Source: Acidovorax sp. 69
GTDB lineage: Bacteria > Pseudomonadota > Gammaproteobacteria > Burkholderiales > Burkholderiaceae_C
Direction of reading: 5' to 3'
Assembly: GCF_002797445.1 (NCBI RefSeq)
Contig: NZ_PGEP01000001.1
Location: forward strand, 248,001-312,000
DNA length: 64,000 bases
A program made the translations under genes and the position numbers. This document shows, piece by piece, positions 25,078 through 33,340 of the stretch (position 1 is the first letter of the stretch; each line of letters opens with the position of its first letter). Under the pieces are notes generated by a model. That model saw only the letters and a program-made list of their open reading frames with translations, had not been told where the DNA came from and did not search any database.

Positions 25078-26142
25078 TCAAGCTCCCGTGCCAGCGGGAA
25101 TCTCTTCCTCGGCCTGCCCCGGATACCGCGCAAAGCGCCGCGCCGCAGTGCCATGCACGGGGTCCTGTTCCGGCCAGGGCCAGCCGCCGAACTGGGTGCG
25201 GCGGTAGTCGTTCATGGCCTGCATGATCTCGGCCTGGGTGTTCATCACGAAGGGGCCATATTGCGCCACGGGCTCGCCAATGGGCCGACCCTGAAGAACC
25301 AGGCATTCCGCCGCAGTGGCGCCGGTGTTGGTCAGCACGCAGTCGTCCCCGGCGCGCACTTCCAGTGCGGCGTGGCGGTCTACGTCCTGCGGGCCCACGC
25401 GCAGGCTGTCACCCACAAAGAAGTACAGCATGCGCTGTGTGTCGGAGCCCCTTGCCGCAGGCAGCGTCCACTCGGCGCCCGGCTCCAGGCGCAGTGTCCA
25501 GATGGCCACATCGCCTTCGGGCTGGGAGGCCCAGGATTCGGGGGGCGGCGACAGCGGCTCGGGCGCGCCGGGCAGCGCGCCCGCCACCACCGTCACCGTG
25601 GTGGCGCAGCCGGCGGCGTCGTGGTGCACCAGGCGCGGAATGCGCTCGTTCCACAGCATGGTGAAGTGGGGCTCGACCATCTTGTTTTTCGCGGGCAGGT
25701 TGAGCCAGATCTGGAACAGCTCCAGCGGGTTGGGCTCGGTGGCATTGAGCAGCGGGAACATCTCGGAATGCACGATGCCCTTGCCAGCCGTGACCCACTG
25801 CACATCGCCGCCGCCAAAGCGCGCGGCAGCACCCAGCGAGTCGGAATGGTCGATAAGGCCTTTGCGTACCAGCGTGACGGTTTCAAAGCCACGGTGCGGG
25901 TGGCCTGGGAAGCCCGGCACGGTCTCGCCGTGGTACATGCTCCAGCCGTCCTTGCGACTGAAGTCGCTGCCGATCTGGCGGTCTTCCACAGGCACGGCAG
26001 GGCCGAACGCCGCATTGCCGGCCGGGTAGGCATCGTCATGGTGGGCACAGAACAAAAAGGGGTCCAGTGTGGGCCATTGCGGGCCCAGCAACTGGGCCCG
26101 CACGATGGGCATCAAGGTGGTAGCGGTGGGGGAGGACGGCAT
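25078..26142 (-). CDS. Pirin family protein
   Basis: 354 residues. Bicupin of the pirin type. The N-terminal metal site is visible in HPHRGFETVTLVRKG and QWVTAGKGIVHSE (His, His, His, Glu). The C-terminal cupin includes VLTNTGATAAECLVLQGRPI, and the tail is variable. Some pirins act as quercetin 2,3-dioxygenase or redox-linked regulators; the role here is unknown. Start ATG 26142 has AAGGAG at good spacing; an in-frame ATG at 26205 has none. Confidence 0.88.
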   Translation of the reverse strand: MPSSPTATTLMPIVRAQLLGPQWPTLDPFLFCAHHDDAYPAGNAAFGPAVPVEDRQIGSDFSRKDGWSMYHGETVPGFPGHPHRGFETVTLVRKGLIDHSDSLGAAARFGGGDVQWVTAGKGIVHSEMFPLLNATEPNPLELFQIWLNLPAKNKMVEPHFTMLWNERIPRLVHHDAAGCATTVTVVAGALPGAPEPLSPPPESWASQPEGDVAIWTLRLEPGAEWTLPAARGSDTQRMLYFFVGDSLRVGPQDVDRHAALEVRAGDDCVLTNTGATAAECLVLQGRPIGEPVAQYGPFVMNTQAEIMQAMNDYRRTQFGGWPWPEQDPVHGTAARRFARYPGQAEEEIPAGTGA

Positions 26143-26307
26143 CAGGGACTCCTTGGATGGGCGCCACCCCAACCGGGTGGCATGCCATTGAAATATGGGG
26201 TCCATGGTGCCGCAAAAGAAGGGCCTCAGATGGGACAGTGCGATGCACCACGCAGGACAATGAAACGCCGATGGAACGCATTGTGGATGCGATTTTTGGA
26301 CGAAATT

Positions 26308-26345
26308 CGGTGTCAGCGCTTATGCAATAAGCGCTGATAGCTCCT
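26308..26345 (+). repeat. Dispersed hairpin repeat copy
   Basis: Core AGCGCTTAT-gca-ATAAGCGCT (26315-26335) is a perfect 9-bp stem with a 3-nt loop, followed by GATAGCT. The tightest hairpin of the set in this window. Lies between the WYL regulator's 3' end and the pirin gene's 5' side. Confidence 0.8.
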
Positions 26346-26392
26346 CAATAAATAGCAAGAACCCATCACACAACGGGATCGTGCGCGGCCCG

Positions 26393-27391
26393 TCATGTGC
26401 TGTTCATCCCATACAGCCGTGCCGTGGCCTGCACCCGCTCCACCAGTGCGCGGCGCAGCACGGCGGGCCGCAGGACCTCCACCTGTGGCGACAGACGCAT
26501 GAGTTGGCCGCAGGCGTGTTCCACCGATTCCGTGGGAATGGTCAAGGCCACACGCCCGTCCTTGCGGCGTGGCGGCGGTGCGGCTGCCACGGCACGCGCC
26601 ACGGCGCTGCTGAGCAAACGCAGCCCCTGGAGCCCGGCGGGTGTGGCCAGCAGCGCGGCCTCGCCCGTGTAGAGCCCCGATTCAAAGCGTTTGATCGACT
26701 CGGCCCAGTAGTCCGGCAGGTCGAACCGCGCCGGACGGCGCACCGGCATATCGAGCACCTGTGCCGCCAGGATGTTCGACACCCGGTAGGTGCGCGGACC
26801 CACGTCTGCGGGTGTCTTGCCCGGACTGGCCGGCAGCGCCACCAGGTACCAGACGCCGGCCTTGAGCACCAGGCCCAGCGGGCTGACGGTGCGCTGCACG
26901 GTGTCAGACCAACTCTCGTAGCGCATCGCAACCTGATAGCCGCCCCACACGGCGGCAGCCACGGCGGGCAGGTGGGGCGTGGGGTCGCTTTCGCGGTACC
27001 AGTCCACCGGGTCCAGGTGCAGGCGGGTACTCACGCGCTGTGCGTCCTCGCGCCAGGACGCGGGCAGCGAGGCCAGCAGTTTCAGCCGCGCGCCTTCCAC
27101 ATCGCCGCCCATGCCCAGGTCTTGCGCAGGCCCGGGCAGACCGCTCAGAAAGACCGCCTGCGCCTCCGAAGGCGTGAGCCCGGTCAGGGTGGTTTTCCAG
27201 CCTGGCAGCAGAGCAAAACCCCCGTGACGCCCGCGCTCGGCATAGATGGGCACACCGGCCGCGCTGAGCTGGTCCACGTCCCGATAGAGCGTGCGCACCG
27301 ACACCTCCAGCGCATCGGCCAGCGCCTGCGCGCTCATGCGGCCCTGGGTTTCAAGCAGCATCTGGATCGACAACAGGCGGCTGGCGCGCAT
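26393..27391 (-). CDS. WYL-domain transcriptional regulator (DeoR/YafY type)
   Basis: 332 residues. N-terminal winged helix (MRASRLLSIQMLLETQGRMS; LADALEVSVRTLYRDVDQLS), then a WYL domain (about 140-230; WGGYQVAMRYESWSD, GLVLKAGVWYLVAL, TYRVSNILAAQVLD) and the C-terminal WCX extension. WYL proteins sense nucleic-acid or other ligands and regulate stress or defence genes. ATG 27391 is chosen by family start; a longer frame to 27457 enters the promoter region. Divergent from the NIPSNAP gene with an inverted repeat between them. Confidence 0.86.
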   Translation of the reverse strand: MRASRLLSIQMLLETQGRMSAQALADALEVSVRTLYRDVDQLSAAGVPIYAERGRHGGFALLPGWKTTLTGLTPSEAQAVFLSGLPGPAQDLGMGGDVEGARLKLLASLPASWREDAQRVSTRLHLDPVDWYRESDPTPHLPAVAAAVWGGYQVAMRYESWSDTVQRTVSPLGLVLKAGVWYLVALPASPGKTPADVGPRTYRVSNILAAQVLDMPVRRPARFDLPDYWAESIKRFESGLYTGEAALLATPAGLQGLRLLSSAVARAVAAAPPPRRKDGRVALTIPTESVEHACGQLMRLSPQVEVLRPAVLRRALVERVQATARLYGMNST

Positions 27392-27472
27392 GGTGACAGG
27401 GGCGGTGAACGCGGGCCACCTGAAAGTGCCCCCACCGAAAAAATGAACAGGGCCCAAAGATATCCCAAATAA

Positions 27473-27489
27473 CTGCCATACGGTGGCAG
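27473..27489. promoter_or_regulatory. CTGCCA/TGGCAG inverted repeat between WYL regulator and NIPSNAP gene
   Basis: CTGCCA-tacgg-TGGCAG, perfect 6-bp arms, centred in the 158-bp divergent gap. Probable operator of the WYL regulator for the NIPSNAP gene and itself. Confidence 0.45.
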
Positions 27490-27549
27490 GTATTGCGGCG
27501 CAGACTGCCCCCTGAATTTGTTCCCTCTCCTACACCAGCAGGAACCCAC

Positions 27550-28326
27550 ATGCCCGATACCGCCTTGGCCGCAATCCATGCCCGTCCGACGTCTGTTCTG
27601 GAGGACTGCCAGGTCATTGAGCTGCGCCAGTACACGCTGCAGCCGCAGCAGCGCGACGTGCTCATCAACCTGTTCGACCGCGAATTCATCGAGGCCCAGG
27701 AGGCCCAGGGCATGCGGGTGCTTGGGCAGTTTCGCGACCTGGACCAGCCCGATCTTTTTGTGTGGCTGCGCGGCTTCGCCACCATGGAGACCCGTCGCCA
27801 GGCCCTGGAGGCGTTCTATGGTGGACCTGTGTGGGCTACACACCGCGCTGCGGCCAACGCCACCATGATCGATTCCAGCAACGTGCTGCTGCTGCGCCCG
27901 GCCTGGCCCGGCGCTGATGCTGCACTGCCAACGCATGCCCGCCCTGAGCCCCCCACGCAAAGCACGCAGAGTGCGCCGCCGGGCATCGTGGACGCCACGG
28001 TGTTCTCCCTGCGCGAACCTGCCACACCAGCGCTGCTGGCCTTCTGCCGCCACCGCATGACACCCACGCTGCTGCGTGGGGGTGCACGCCAGGTGGCGTG
28101 GTACTGCACCGAAACCAGCGCCAATACCTTCCCCCGCCTGCCTGTGCGTGAGGGCGAGTTTGTTCTGGTGGTGCTGGCGGTGTTTGGCAACGAAGGCGCG
28201 TTGCAGTCACTGGCCGACAGCGGCGCGTGGGCGCGCGACGTGGCCCCTGGGCTGGCACCCTGGCTCGCCACCACACCAGAGACCCACCGCCTGCAGCCCA
28301 CGGCGCGGTCTGCACTGCACGCCTGA
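27550..28326 (+). CDS. NIPSNAP family protein
   Basis: 258 residues in two dimeric alpha-beta barrel halves. The first (residues 15-120; VIELRQYTLQPQQRDVLINL, LGQFRDLDQPDLFVWLRGF) is clear NIPSNAP. The second (about 145-245; ATVFSLREPATPALLAF, EFVLVVLAVFGNEGALQS) is a weaker repeat. NIPSNAP proteins are stress or quorum-quenching-like with no firm enzymatic role. ATG 27550 follows CAGGAAC. Probably regulated by the divergent WYL gene and read with the following gene (33-bp gap). Confidence 0.83.
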   Translation: MPDTALAAIHARPTSVLEDCQVIELRQYTLQPQQRDVLINLFDREFIEAQEAQGMRVLGQFRDLDQPDLFVWLRGFATMETRRQALEAFYGGPVWATHRAAANATMIDSSNVLLLRPAWPGADAALPTHARPEPPTQSTQSAPPGIVDATVFSLREPATPALLAFCRHRMTPTLLRGGARQVAWYCTETSANTFPRLPVREGEFVLVVLAVFGNEGALQSLADSGAWARDVAPGLAPWLATTPETHRLQPTARSALHA

Positions 28327-28359
28327 CACCACAAGCCCCCATCACAAGGCGACCGCACC

Positions 28360-28896
28360 ATGCACACTCCCCAGCCCATCACCCTTGCGTCGCCCGCCAT
28401 GGCGCCCGGCGCCGCGCGCGACTTTGACTTCCTCATGGGCCCCTGGCGCATCCGAAACACACGTCTGGTGCACCGCCTGGCGGGTTGCAACGACTGGGAG
28501 ATGTTCGACGCCACCGGCACCGCAGGCCCGCTGCCCGGTGGCATTGGCAACTGCGATGACTTCACTCCCCTGGCGTGGAAGCCCGGCTTTGTGGGCATGG
28601 CGCTGCGCGTGTTCAGCCCTGTCACGCAGTGCTGGAGCATCTATTGGCTCGACAACACCACCGGCGGCCTGGACCCGGCCACGGGCCTGTTGTACCCGCC
28701 CGTGGTGGGCGGTTTTGACAATGGTGTGGGCCTGTTCTATGGCACGGAGACGTTTGAGGGCCGCCCGGTGCGCGTGCGCTTCGAGTGGTCGCAACGGCAC
28801 TCTGGCGCACCGCGCTGGGAGCAGGCATTCTCCGATGACGATGGCGCCACCTGGGAGGTCAACTGGGTCATGGAGTTCGCGCGGCCTGTTGCGTAG
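28360..28896 (+). CDS. Conserved hypothetical protein, lipocalin/DUF1579-like
   Basis: 178 residues with no signal peptide. Pattern DFDFLMGPWRIRNTRL, then WSIYWLDNTTGG, VGLFYGTETFEGRPVRVRFEW and FSDDDGATWEVNWVMEF is a beta-rich barrel similar to DUF1579/THAP4-nitrobindin-like folds, where the opening F..L.G.W motif is characteristic. Function unknown. Follows the NIPSNAP gene at 33 bp on the same strand, so likely co-transcribed. Confidence 0.7.
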   Translation: MHTPQPITLASPAMAPGAARDFDFLMGPWRIRNTRLVHRLAGCNDWEMFDATGTAGPLPGGIGNCDDFTPLAWKPGFVGMALRVFSPVTQCWSIYWLDNTTGGLDPATGLLYPPVVGGFDNGVGLFYGTETFEGRPVRVRFEWSQRHSGAPRWEQAFSDDDGATWEVNWVMEFARPVA

Positions 28897-29110
28897 TGGC
28901 CCTGCGCCAATGCGCCAGAGGGGGACGTCCGTGGATGCCACCAGCGCGCGCCACAGCGCGTTGGTACACAGCCAGCCCGTCGGGGCAAGACGCGATTGTT
29001 GGCAATTCAGCAAACAGTCCGTTCTGAAGAAGGGTATTTATCGCTTTTCTGCTGCGCACTACAGTGGCACCACTGCCTGACAAGGTGGGATTTAACGACT
29101 GCACCTGCCC

Positions 29111-29623
29111 ATGACCACCTTCTCCGCCACCGTCCAGACGCGCATCAAAGCCTCCCCTGCGCTGGCGTTCCAGCACATTGCGCCGATGGACCCGCGCGCC
29201 CTGTTCACCGGCTACGGGCCTTTGCCCGCAGTGACCGGAACCAGCGACCAGACCGGTGCGTGGGATGCTCCGGGCCAGACGCGCACGGTGGCGCTGTCTG
29301 ACGGCAGCAGCGCGCAGGAGGGGCTCAAGCACTACCACCCTGCCCAGTACTTCAGCTACACGGTCAGCAACTTCACGGGGGCGTTGCGCTGGCTGGCCAC
29401 AGGCGCCAATGGTGCCTGGTGGTTTGACCCGCAGGCTGAAGGCACGCAGACCACGGTGCGCTGGCGCCACGCCTTTCACGCCCGCTCTCAGTGGGCCGCC
29501 CCGGTGCTGTGGTTGCTGGCCAACGTGCTGTGGCGCGGCTACATGCGCAAGGCATTGCGCCTGGCCAAGGCGCAGATCGAGACCTCGTCGCAGGCACCCG
29601 CAAGCGCTGCACTGTCGGCCTGA
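29111..29623 (+). CDS. SRPBCC (START-like) family protein
   Basis: 170 residues. Helix-grip pattern of the polyketide-cyclase/START-like superfamily: TFSATVQTRIKASPALAFQH at the start, a central ALSDGSSAQEGLKHYHPAQY strand pair, TTVRWRHAFHARS and a long C-terminal helix. It would bind a hydrophobic ligand; no ligand or reaction can be named. The C-terminal segment APVLWLLANVLWRGYM is hydrophobic and may touch the membrane. Confidence 0.75.
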   Translation: MTTFSATVQTRIKASPALAFQHIAPMDPRALFTGYGPLPAVTGTSDQTGAWDAPGQTRTVALSDGSSAQEGLKHYHPAQYFSYTVSNFTGALRWLATGANGAWWFDPQAEGTQTTVRWRHAFHARSQWAAPVLWLLANVLWRGYMRKALRLAKAQIETSSQAPASAALSA

Positions 29624-29771
29624 TTCGCACGGACCGGCGCCAGGGGCCGCGTGTCGGCCGTCCAGCGAATCACAGACCTGCGCCCTCCAGCTTCCGCACG
29701 CGCCGATGCGGTCTGCGCAGGTGGGTGGACATGCCCTGTGCATGTTCAAACGCGCTTGGCAGTGCTTCGCT

Positions 29772-30581
29772 TCAGGCTGCAAATCCGCCATCGATCAGCA
29801 GGCTGGCGCCCGTCACCATGCCCGACTCCGGCCCTGCCAGGTAGGCCACCATGCCGGCGATTTCATCGGGGTGCGCGTGGCGGCTTAGCGCCATCAGGCT
29901 GTGCATGTTGCTGGCCATGGGGCCATCGGCGGGGTTCATGTCGGTGTTGACCGGGCCAGGCTGCACGTTGTTGACCGTGATGCCACGCGGCCCCAGGTCG
30001 CGGGCGAGGCCCTTGGTGAGGCCGACGATAGCGGCCTTGCTCATGCCGTACACGCTGAAACCCGCCCATGGCACGCGGTCGGAGTTGGTGCTGCCAATGG
30101 TGATGACGCGGCCATAGGCCCCGTCCTGCCCCATGTGGCGCACGGCCGCCTGTGTGGCCACGAACACGGCACGCACATTCACATTGAGCGTGTGGTCGAA
30201 GTCGGCCAGCGCAAAGCTGTCGATCTCTCCGGCCACAGCCACGCCAGCGCTGTTGACAAGGATGTCGAGGCGGCCCAGCGTGCGCGCTGCTTGGTCCACC
30301 GCCTGCGTGAGGGCGGCGGCATCCGCGCTGTCCGCATGCAGCGCCAGTGCGCGGCCACCCTCCGATTCAATGGCGGCGGCCAGCGCCTTCGCGGGTGCTT
30401 CGGAGCTGCTGTAGGTGAACGCCACAGCGGCCCCGTCACGCGCCAGGCGCCGCACGATGGCCGCGCCGATGCCGCGCGCGCCGCCGGTGACAAAAGCCAC
30501 CTTGCCGGCCAGAGCGCGCGGGGTCGGTGCATAAGGGGCTGATGAAGGAACTGACGCAGCAGAAAGGGACGCCGTAGACAT
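29772..30581 (-). CDS. SDR-family NAD(P)-dependent oxidoreductase
   Basis: 269 residues, classical short-chain dehydrogenase. Cofactor motif TGGARGIG near residues 34-41, NSAG near 113, catalytic Ser in ITIGSTNS, YGMSK (Tyr/Lys pair) near 179-183, and the C-terminal SGMVTGASLLIDGGF. Ser/Ala-rich leader of about 25 residues. Substrate unknown. ATG 30581 lies 109 bp from the divergent LysR and matches family length; a longer frame would cross the operator. Confidence 0.9.
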   Translation of the reverse strand: MSTASLSAASVPSSAPYAPTPRALAGKVAFVTGGARGIGAAIVRRLARDGAAVAFTYSSSEAPAKALAAAIESEGGRALALHADSADAAALTQAVDQAARTLGRLDILVNSAGVAVAGEIDSFALADFDHTLNVNVRAVFVATQAAVRHMGQDGAYGRVITIGSTNSDRVPWAGFSVYGMSKAAIVGLTKGLARDLGPRGITVNNVQPGPVNTDMNPADGPMASNMHSLMALSRHAHPDEIAGMVAYLAGPESGMVTGASLLIDGGFAA

Positions 30582-30689
30582 GGTGTTTCTCCAATAGACA
30601 AGGGATAAGAAGGAAAGAGCCGAAACCGGGAACACCTGTAGTGTCGAAAAAACATTGCACTGTCGGTAGCCATGAATGGGCTGCATTTG

Positions 30690-30708
30690 TTTCAACCCAT
30701 GGTTGAAA
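30690..30708. promoter_or_regulatory. Perfect LysR-type palindrome TTTCAACC/GGTTGAAA
   Basis: TTTCAACC-cat-GGTTGAAA, 8-bp arms with a 3-nt spacer, directly before the LysR start and about 110 bp from the SDR start. Very likely the autoregulatory and activation site of this LysR. Shares the TTTCAA/TTGAAA half-sites seen at 18786-18808. Confidence 0.68.
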
Positions 30709-30717
30709 ATGCAAGCC

Positions 30718-31641
30718 ATGCAACCGCTGAGTCACCTCGAATCCTTTGTCAAATCTGCAGAGTCCGGCAGCTTCTCGGCCGCTGCGCGGCTGATGGGCCT
30801 GACGCCCGCCGCCGTGAGCAAGAACGTGGCGCGGCTGGAGGCCGGGCTGGGCGTGCGGCTGTTTCAGCGCAGCACGCGGCGCCTGATGCTCACCGAGGGC
30901 GGGCAGCGCCTGCTGGCGCAGATCAGCCAGCCACTGACTGCTCTGGCCGACGCGGTAGACCATGCGGCAGAGACCGATCAGCAACCTGCGGGCACGCTCA
31001 AGGTCAGCATGGGCCAGGCCTTTGGCCGCGCCTACCTGGTGCCACTGCTCACCGAGTTTTTGCAGCGCTACCCCGCCATCCAGCCCGACTGGCGCTTTGA
31101 GAACCGTCAGGTCGATTTGATCGGCGAGGGTTTTGACGCCGGCATTGGCGGCGGGCTGAACCTGAACCCGGACATGGTGGCGCGCACGCTCGGGCCCGTC
31201 CACCTGGTCGCCGTGGGTTCACCCGCGTTGCTCAAGGGCCGCAGGGCGCCGCGCCACCCGTCCGATCTGGCGCAGTGGGATGGCATTGCGCGGCGCACCA
31301 TCCGCACAGGGCGCATTGCGGTCATCACCCTGCGCAACAAGGCGGGCGAAGTGGCCGCTGCCGAACTGCGCCCGCGCCTCGTGTTCGACGACCCCGAGGC
31401 CATGTGCCAGGCCGCCATGATGGGACTGGGCCTCACGGTGCTGCCCATGCCATTTGCCTTGCCTTGGCTGGCGCGGGGCGACCTGGTGCGGGTGCTGCCG
31501 GGCTGGTGGGCCGATGCCGGGCCCACCTCGCTGTACTACCCCAGCAAGAAGCTGCTGCCTGCGCGCACGCGGGTGTTTGTGGACTTTGTGGTGGCGCAGT
31601 TCAGCGAGCGCGGCTTTGCACAGCGTGTGCGCGGGGATTGA
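30718..31641 (+). CDS. LysR-family transcriptional regulator, divergent from the SDR gene
   Basis: 307 residues. HTH FSAAARLMGLTPAAVSKNVA near residues 18-37, followed by the effector domain (TLKVSMGQAFGRAYLVPLL). Resembles the common group of LysR proteins that face a single SDR or reductase gene. Start at 30718 (MQPLSHLESF); an ATG three codons upstream (30709) is equally possible. Operator overlaps the start region, suggesting autorepression. Confidence 0.89.
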   Translation: MQPLSHLESFVKSAESGSFSAAARLMGLTPAAVSKNVARLEAGLGVRLFQRSTRRLMLTEGGQRLLAQISQPLTALADAVDHAAETDQQPAGTLKVSMGQAFGRAYLVPLLTEFLQRYPAIQPDWRFENRQVDLIGEGFDAGIGGGLNLNPDMVARTLGPVHLVAVGSPALLKGRRAPRHPSDLAQWDGIARRTIRTGRIAVITLRNKAGEVAAAELRPRLVFDDPEAMCQAAMMGLGLTVLPMPFALPWLARGDLVRVLPGWWADAGPTSLYYPSKKLLPARTRVFVDFVVAQFSERGFAQRVRGD

Positions 31642-31765
31642 CCGGTCAGCTGCGTGCATGGGTGTGTCATTGCACAGGGGCCTGATTGCAGAAGACCTTG
31701 TGGGCGGCTGGCAATAATGGACACGCCGATCGGCCTCTCGTCTTTGTCTTCCCACTCTTCACACC

Positions 31766-32467
31766 ATGCCCCAACACATTGGCATCGTCGGCTGCTCTGC
31801 CGAGGGCGCTGCCCTTTGCTACCGCACCCTCTGTACCGAAGGCCCGGCGCTGCTCGGCCGCCCGCACGCGCACCCTGAGGTGTCGATGCACACGCCGCCC
31901 CTGGCCGACTACGTGGACTGCCTGGACCGGGGCGACCTGCAAGGGGTGGCCGATCTCATGCTGGCGTCGGCCCACAAGCTGGCGCGCGCGGGGGCTGACT
32001 TTCTGATCTGCCCTGACAACACCATCCACCAGGCGCTGGACCGGGTGCTGCCGCATTCGCCGCTGCCCTGGCTGCACATTGCCGAGGTGGTGGCCGCCGA
32101 AGCCGCCGCGCAGGGCTACCGGCGCCTGGCGCTGACCGGCACGCGCTGGCTGGTGGACAGCAGCGTGTACCCCGACAAGCTGGCGGCCCTGGGGCTGGCG
32201 TATGTGCGCCCCACGGAGGCCGAGCGCAGCCAGATCAACCACATCATCATGGACGAACTGGTGCCTGGCGTGGTCCGGCCCGAGGCCGTGGCCACGTTCC
32301 AGCAGATCATCGCCCGCATGCGCCAGGACGACGGCTGCGATGCGGTGGTTCTGGGCTGCACCGAGATTCCGCTCCTCCTCAGCGACGCCAACTCGCCGTT
32401 GCCCACGCTCGACTCCACCCGCCTGCTGGCCCGCGCTGCGCTGCGGCGGGCCGTTGCAGAGGGCTGA
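31766..32467 (+). CDS. Aspartate/glutamate (amino-acid) racemase family protein
   Basis: 233 residues with the two pseudosymmetric Cys motifs of PLP-independent racemases: CPDNTIHQAL (first catalytic Cys, with CPDNT rather than the usual CNTAH) and VLGCTEIPLLLSD (second Cys). The GIVGCSAEGAA start replaces the GI.GG.G motif. Likely interconverts L/D-Asp or Glu, or acts on a related acid. YgeA-like in length. A single gene, not clearly in an operon. Confidence 0.84.
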   Translation: MPQHIGIVGCSAEGAALCYRTLCTEGPALLGRPHAHPEVSMHTPPLADYVDCLDRGDLQGVADLMLASAHKLARAGADFLICPDNTIHQALDRVLPHSPLPWLHIAEVVAAEAAAQGYRRLALTGTRWLVDSSVYPDKLAALGLAYVRPTEAERSQINHIIMDELVPGVVRPEAVATFQQIIARMRQDDGCDAVVLGCTEIPLLLSDANSPLPTLDSTRLLARAALRRAVAEG

Positions 32468-32528
32468 GCGCCGCAGCCTGGTGGTGGTTGCTGGGGCCCC
32501 GGCCTGTTTTTTTGACCTTTTTGCTCAC

Positions 32529-32566
32529 AGGCGCCGGTATATCAAGCGGTGACTGCTATAGTTTTT
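32529..32566 (+). repeat. Degenerate copy of the dispersed hairpin repeat
   Basis: AGGCGCC then ATCAAGCG and GCTATAG aligns with AGCGCTT ... ATCAAGCGCT ... GCAGCTATAG. The left arm is decayed. A GGGGCCCC palindrome followed by seven T lies just upstream (about 32494-32517) and may terminate the racemase transcript. Confidence 0.5.
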
Positions 32567-32590
32567 GAGCAATCCCATCGACCACCGCGC

Positions 32591-33166
32591 TCACGGCTGC
32601 TTGGGCACAAAGGCCACGGTCAGCCCCTGGGCCGTCACGGTGATGGGCCCCGGCTGCAAGCCCAGGCCGTCGAACACGGCCGTATCCTGCGGGCGCAGCT
32701 GGTGCAGCGTGACTTCGCGCAGCGACTGCTCGGCCAGCACCGGGCCGTAGGCATTGAGAAGGTCGGTGACAGCTGGTTTGAGGCTGGGGAAGTCCAGCCG
32801 CCCCAGCCGGATCTGGTGGGCGCGCAAGCTGCGGTCACTGGCCTCGTAGCGCAACGCAAACTCCACCTCAAAACTGCCCGCATGGCTGCGCCGCAGCGCG
32901 GGGCCGGCAGCATCGACCGCCATGGCTGCACCCAGGCGGTTGACCTCGGGCAGCAGCCGCAGGCGCGGTGCTTGCAGGCTCAGATTGAACAAGCCCTGCA
33001 CCGGCACGCTGCGCGGAAACTTCTCGGCCACCATGTCCTGCAACTGCGCCAGCGGCACGGTGTAGCTGGGCTGGGCCCGCGCGCTACGCCCTGCCAGCAG
33101 CACACCACCACCCAGCGCCCATGCGCTGCGGGTGGCGTTGGTCAAAAATTGTCGGCGGTGCAGCAT
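32591..33166 (-). CDS. DUF1439-type exported protein
   Basis: 191 residues with a Tat-like signal (RRQFLTNATRSAW, then a short hydrophobic stretch ending at ARA). The mature part (YTVPLAQLQDMVAEKFPRS, then VFDGLGLQPGPITVTAQG) matches the lipid-binding tubular fold of DUF1439/YceB-like proteins, usually anchored as lipoproteins; here no lipobox Cys is present. Periplasmic, function unknown. Confidence 0.77.
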   Translation of the reverse strand: MLHRRQFLTNATRSAWALGGGVLLAGRSARAQPSYTVPLAQLQDMVAEKFPRSVPVQGLFNLSLQAPRLRLLPEVNRLGAAMAVDAAGPALRRSHAGSFEVEFALRYEASDRSLRAHQIRLGRLDFPSLKPAVTDLLNAYGPVLAEQSLREVTLHQLRPQDTAVFDGLGLQPGPITVTAQGLTVAFVPKQP

Positions 33167-33265
33167 GGCTGGTCTCCTGGAAGGGCTGTGGGATGCGGAT
33201 GCGCAGAAAAGGTGCCAGGCCCTGGGAGTCTTGTGCCCAATTTTTCTTCAATCCATTTTGAAATT

Positions 33266-33328
33266 ATCTATTCTTGAATTCTCATAGACATATGAATTGA
33301 TAGATGATTTTGTAAAAAATATCTATTC
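33266..33328. promoter_or_regulatory. AT-rich operator/promoter of yjjJ with ATCTATTC repeats
   Basis: ATCTATTC occurs at 33266-33273 and 33321-33328, and the inverted form GAATTGATAGAT at 33294-33305, in a strongly AT-rich 90-bp stretch unlike its surroundings. Probably both the promoter and the sites bound by the helix-turn-helix part of the following HipA-like protein. Confidence 0.55.
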
Positions 33329-33340
33329 ATATAATGATTC

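Noticed and set aside
24919..26337. Plus-strand frame of 472 codons across the pirin gene
   Set aside because: Antisense shadow of a recognisable pirin; His/Gly/Arg-rich translation.
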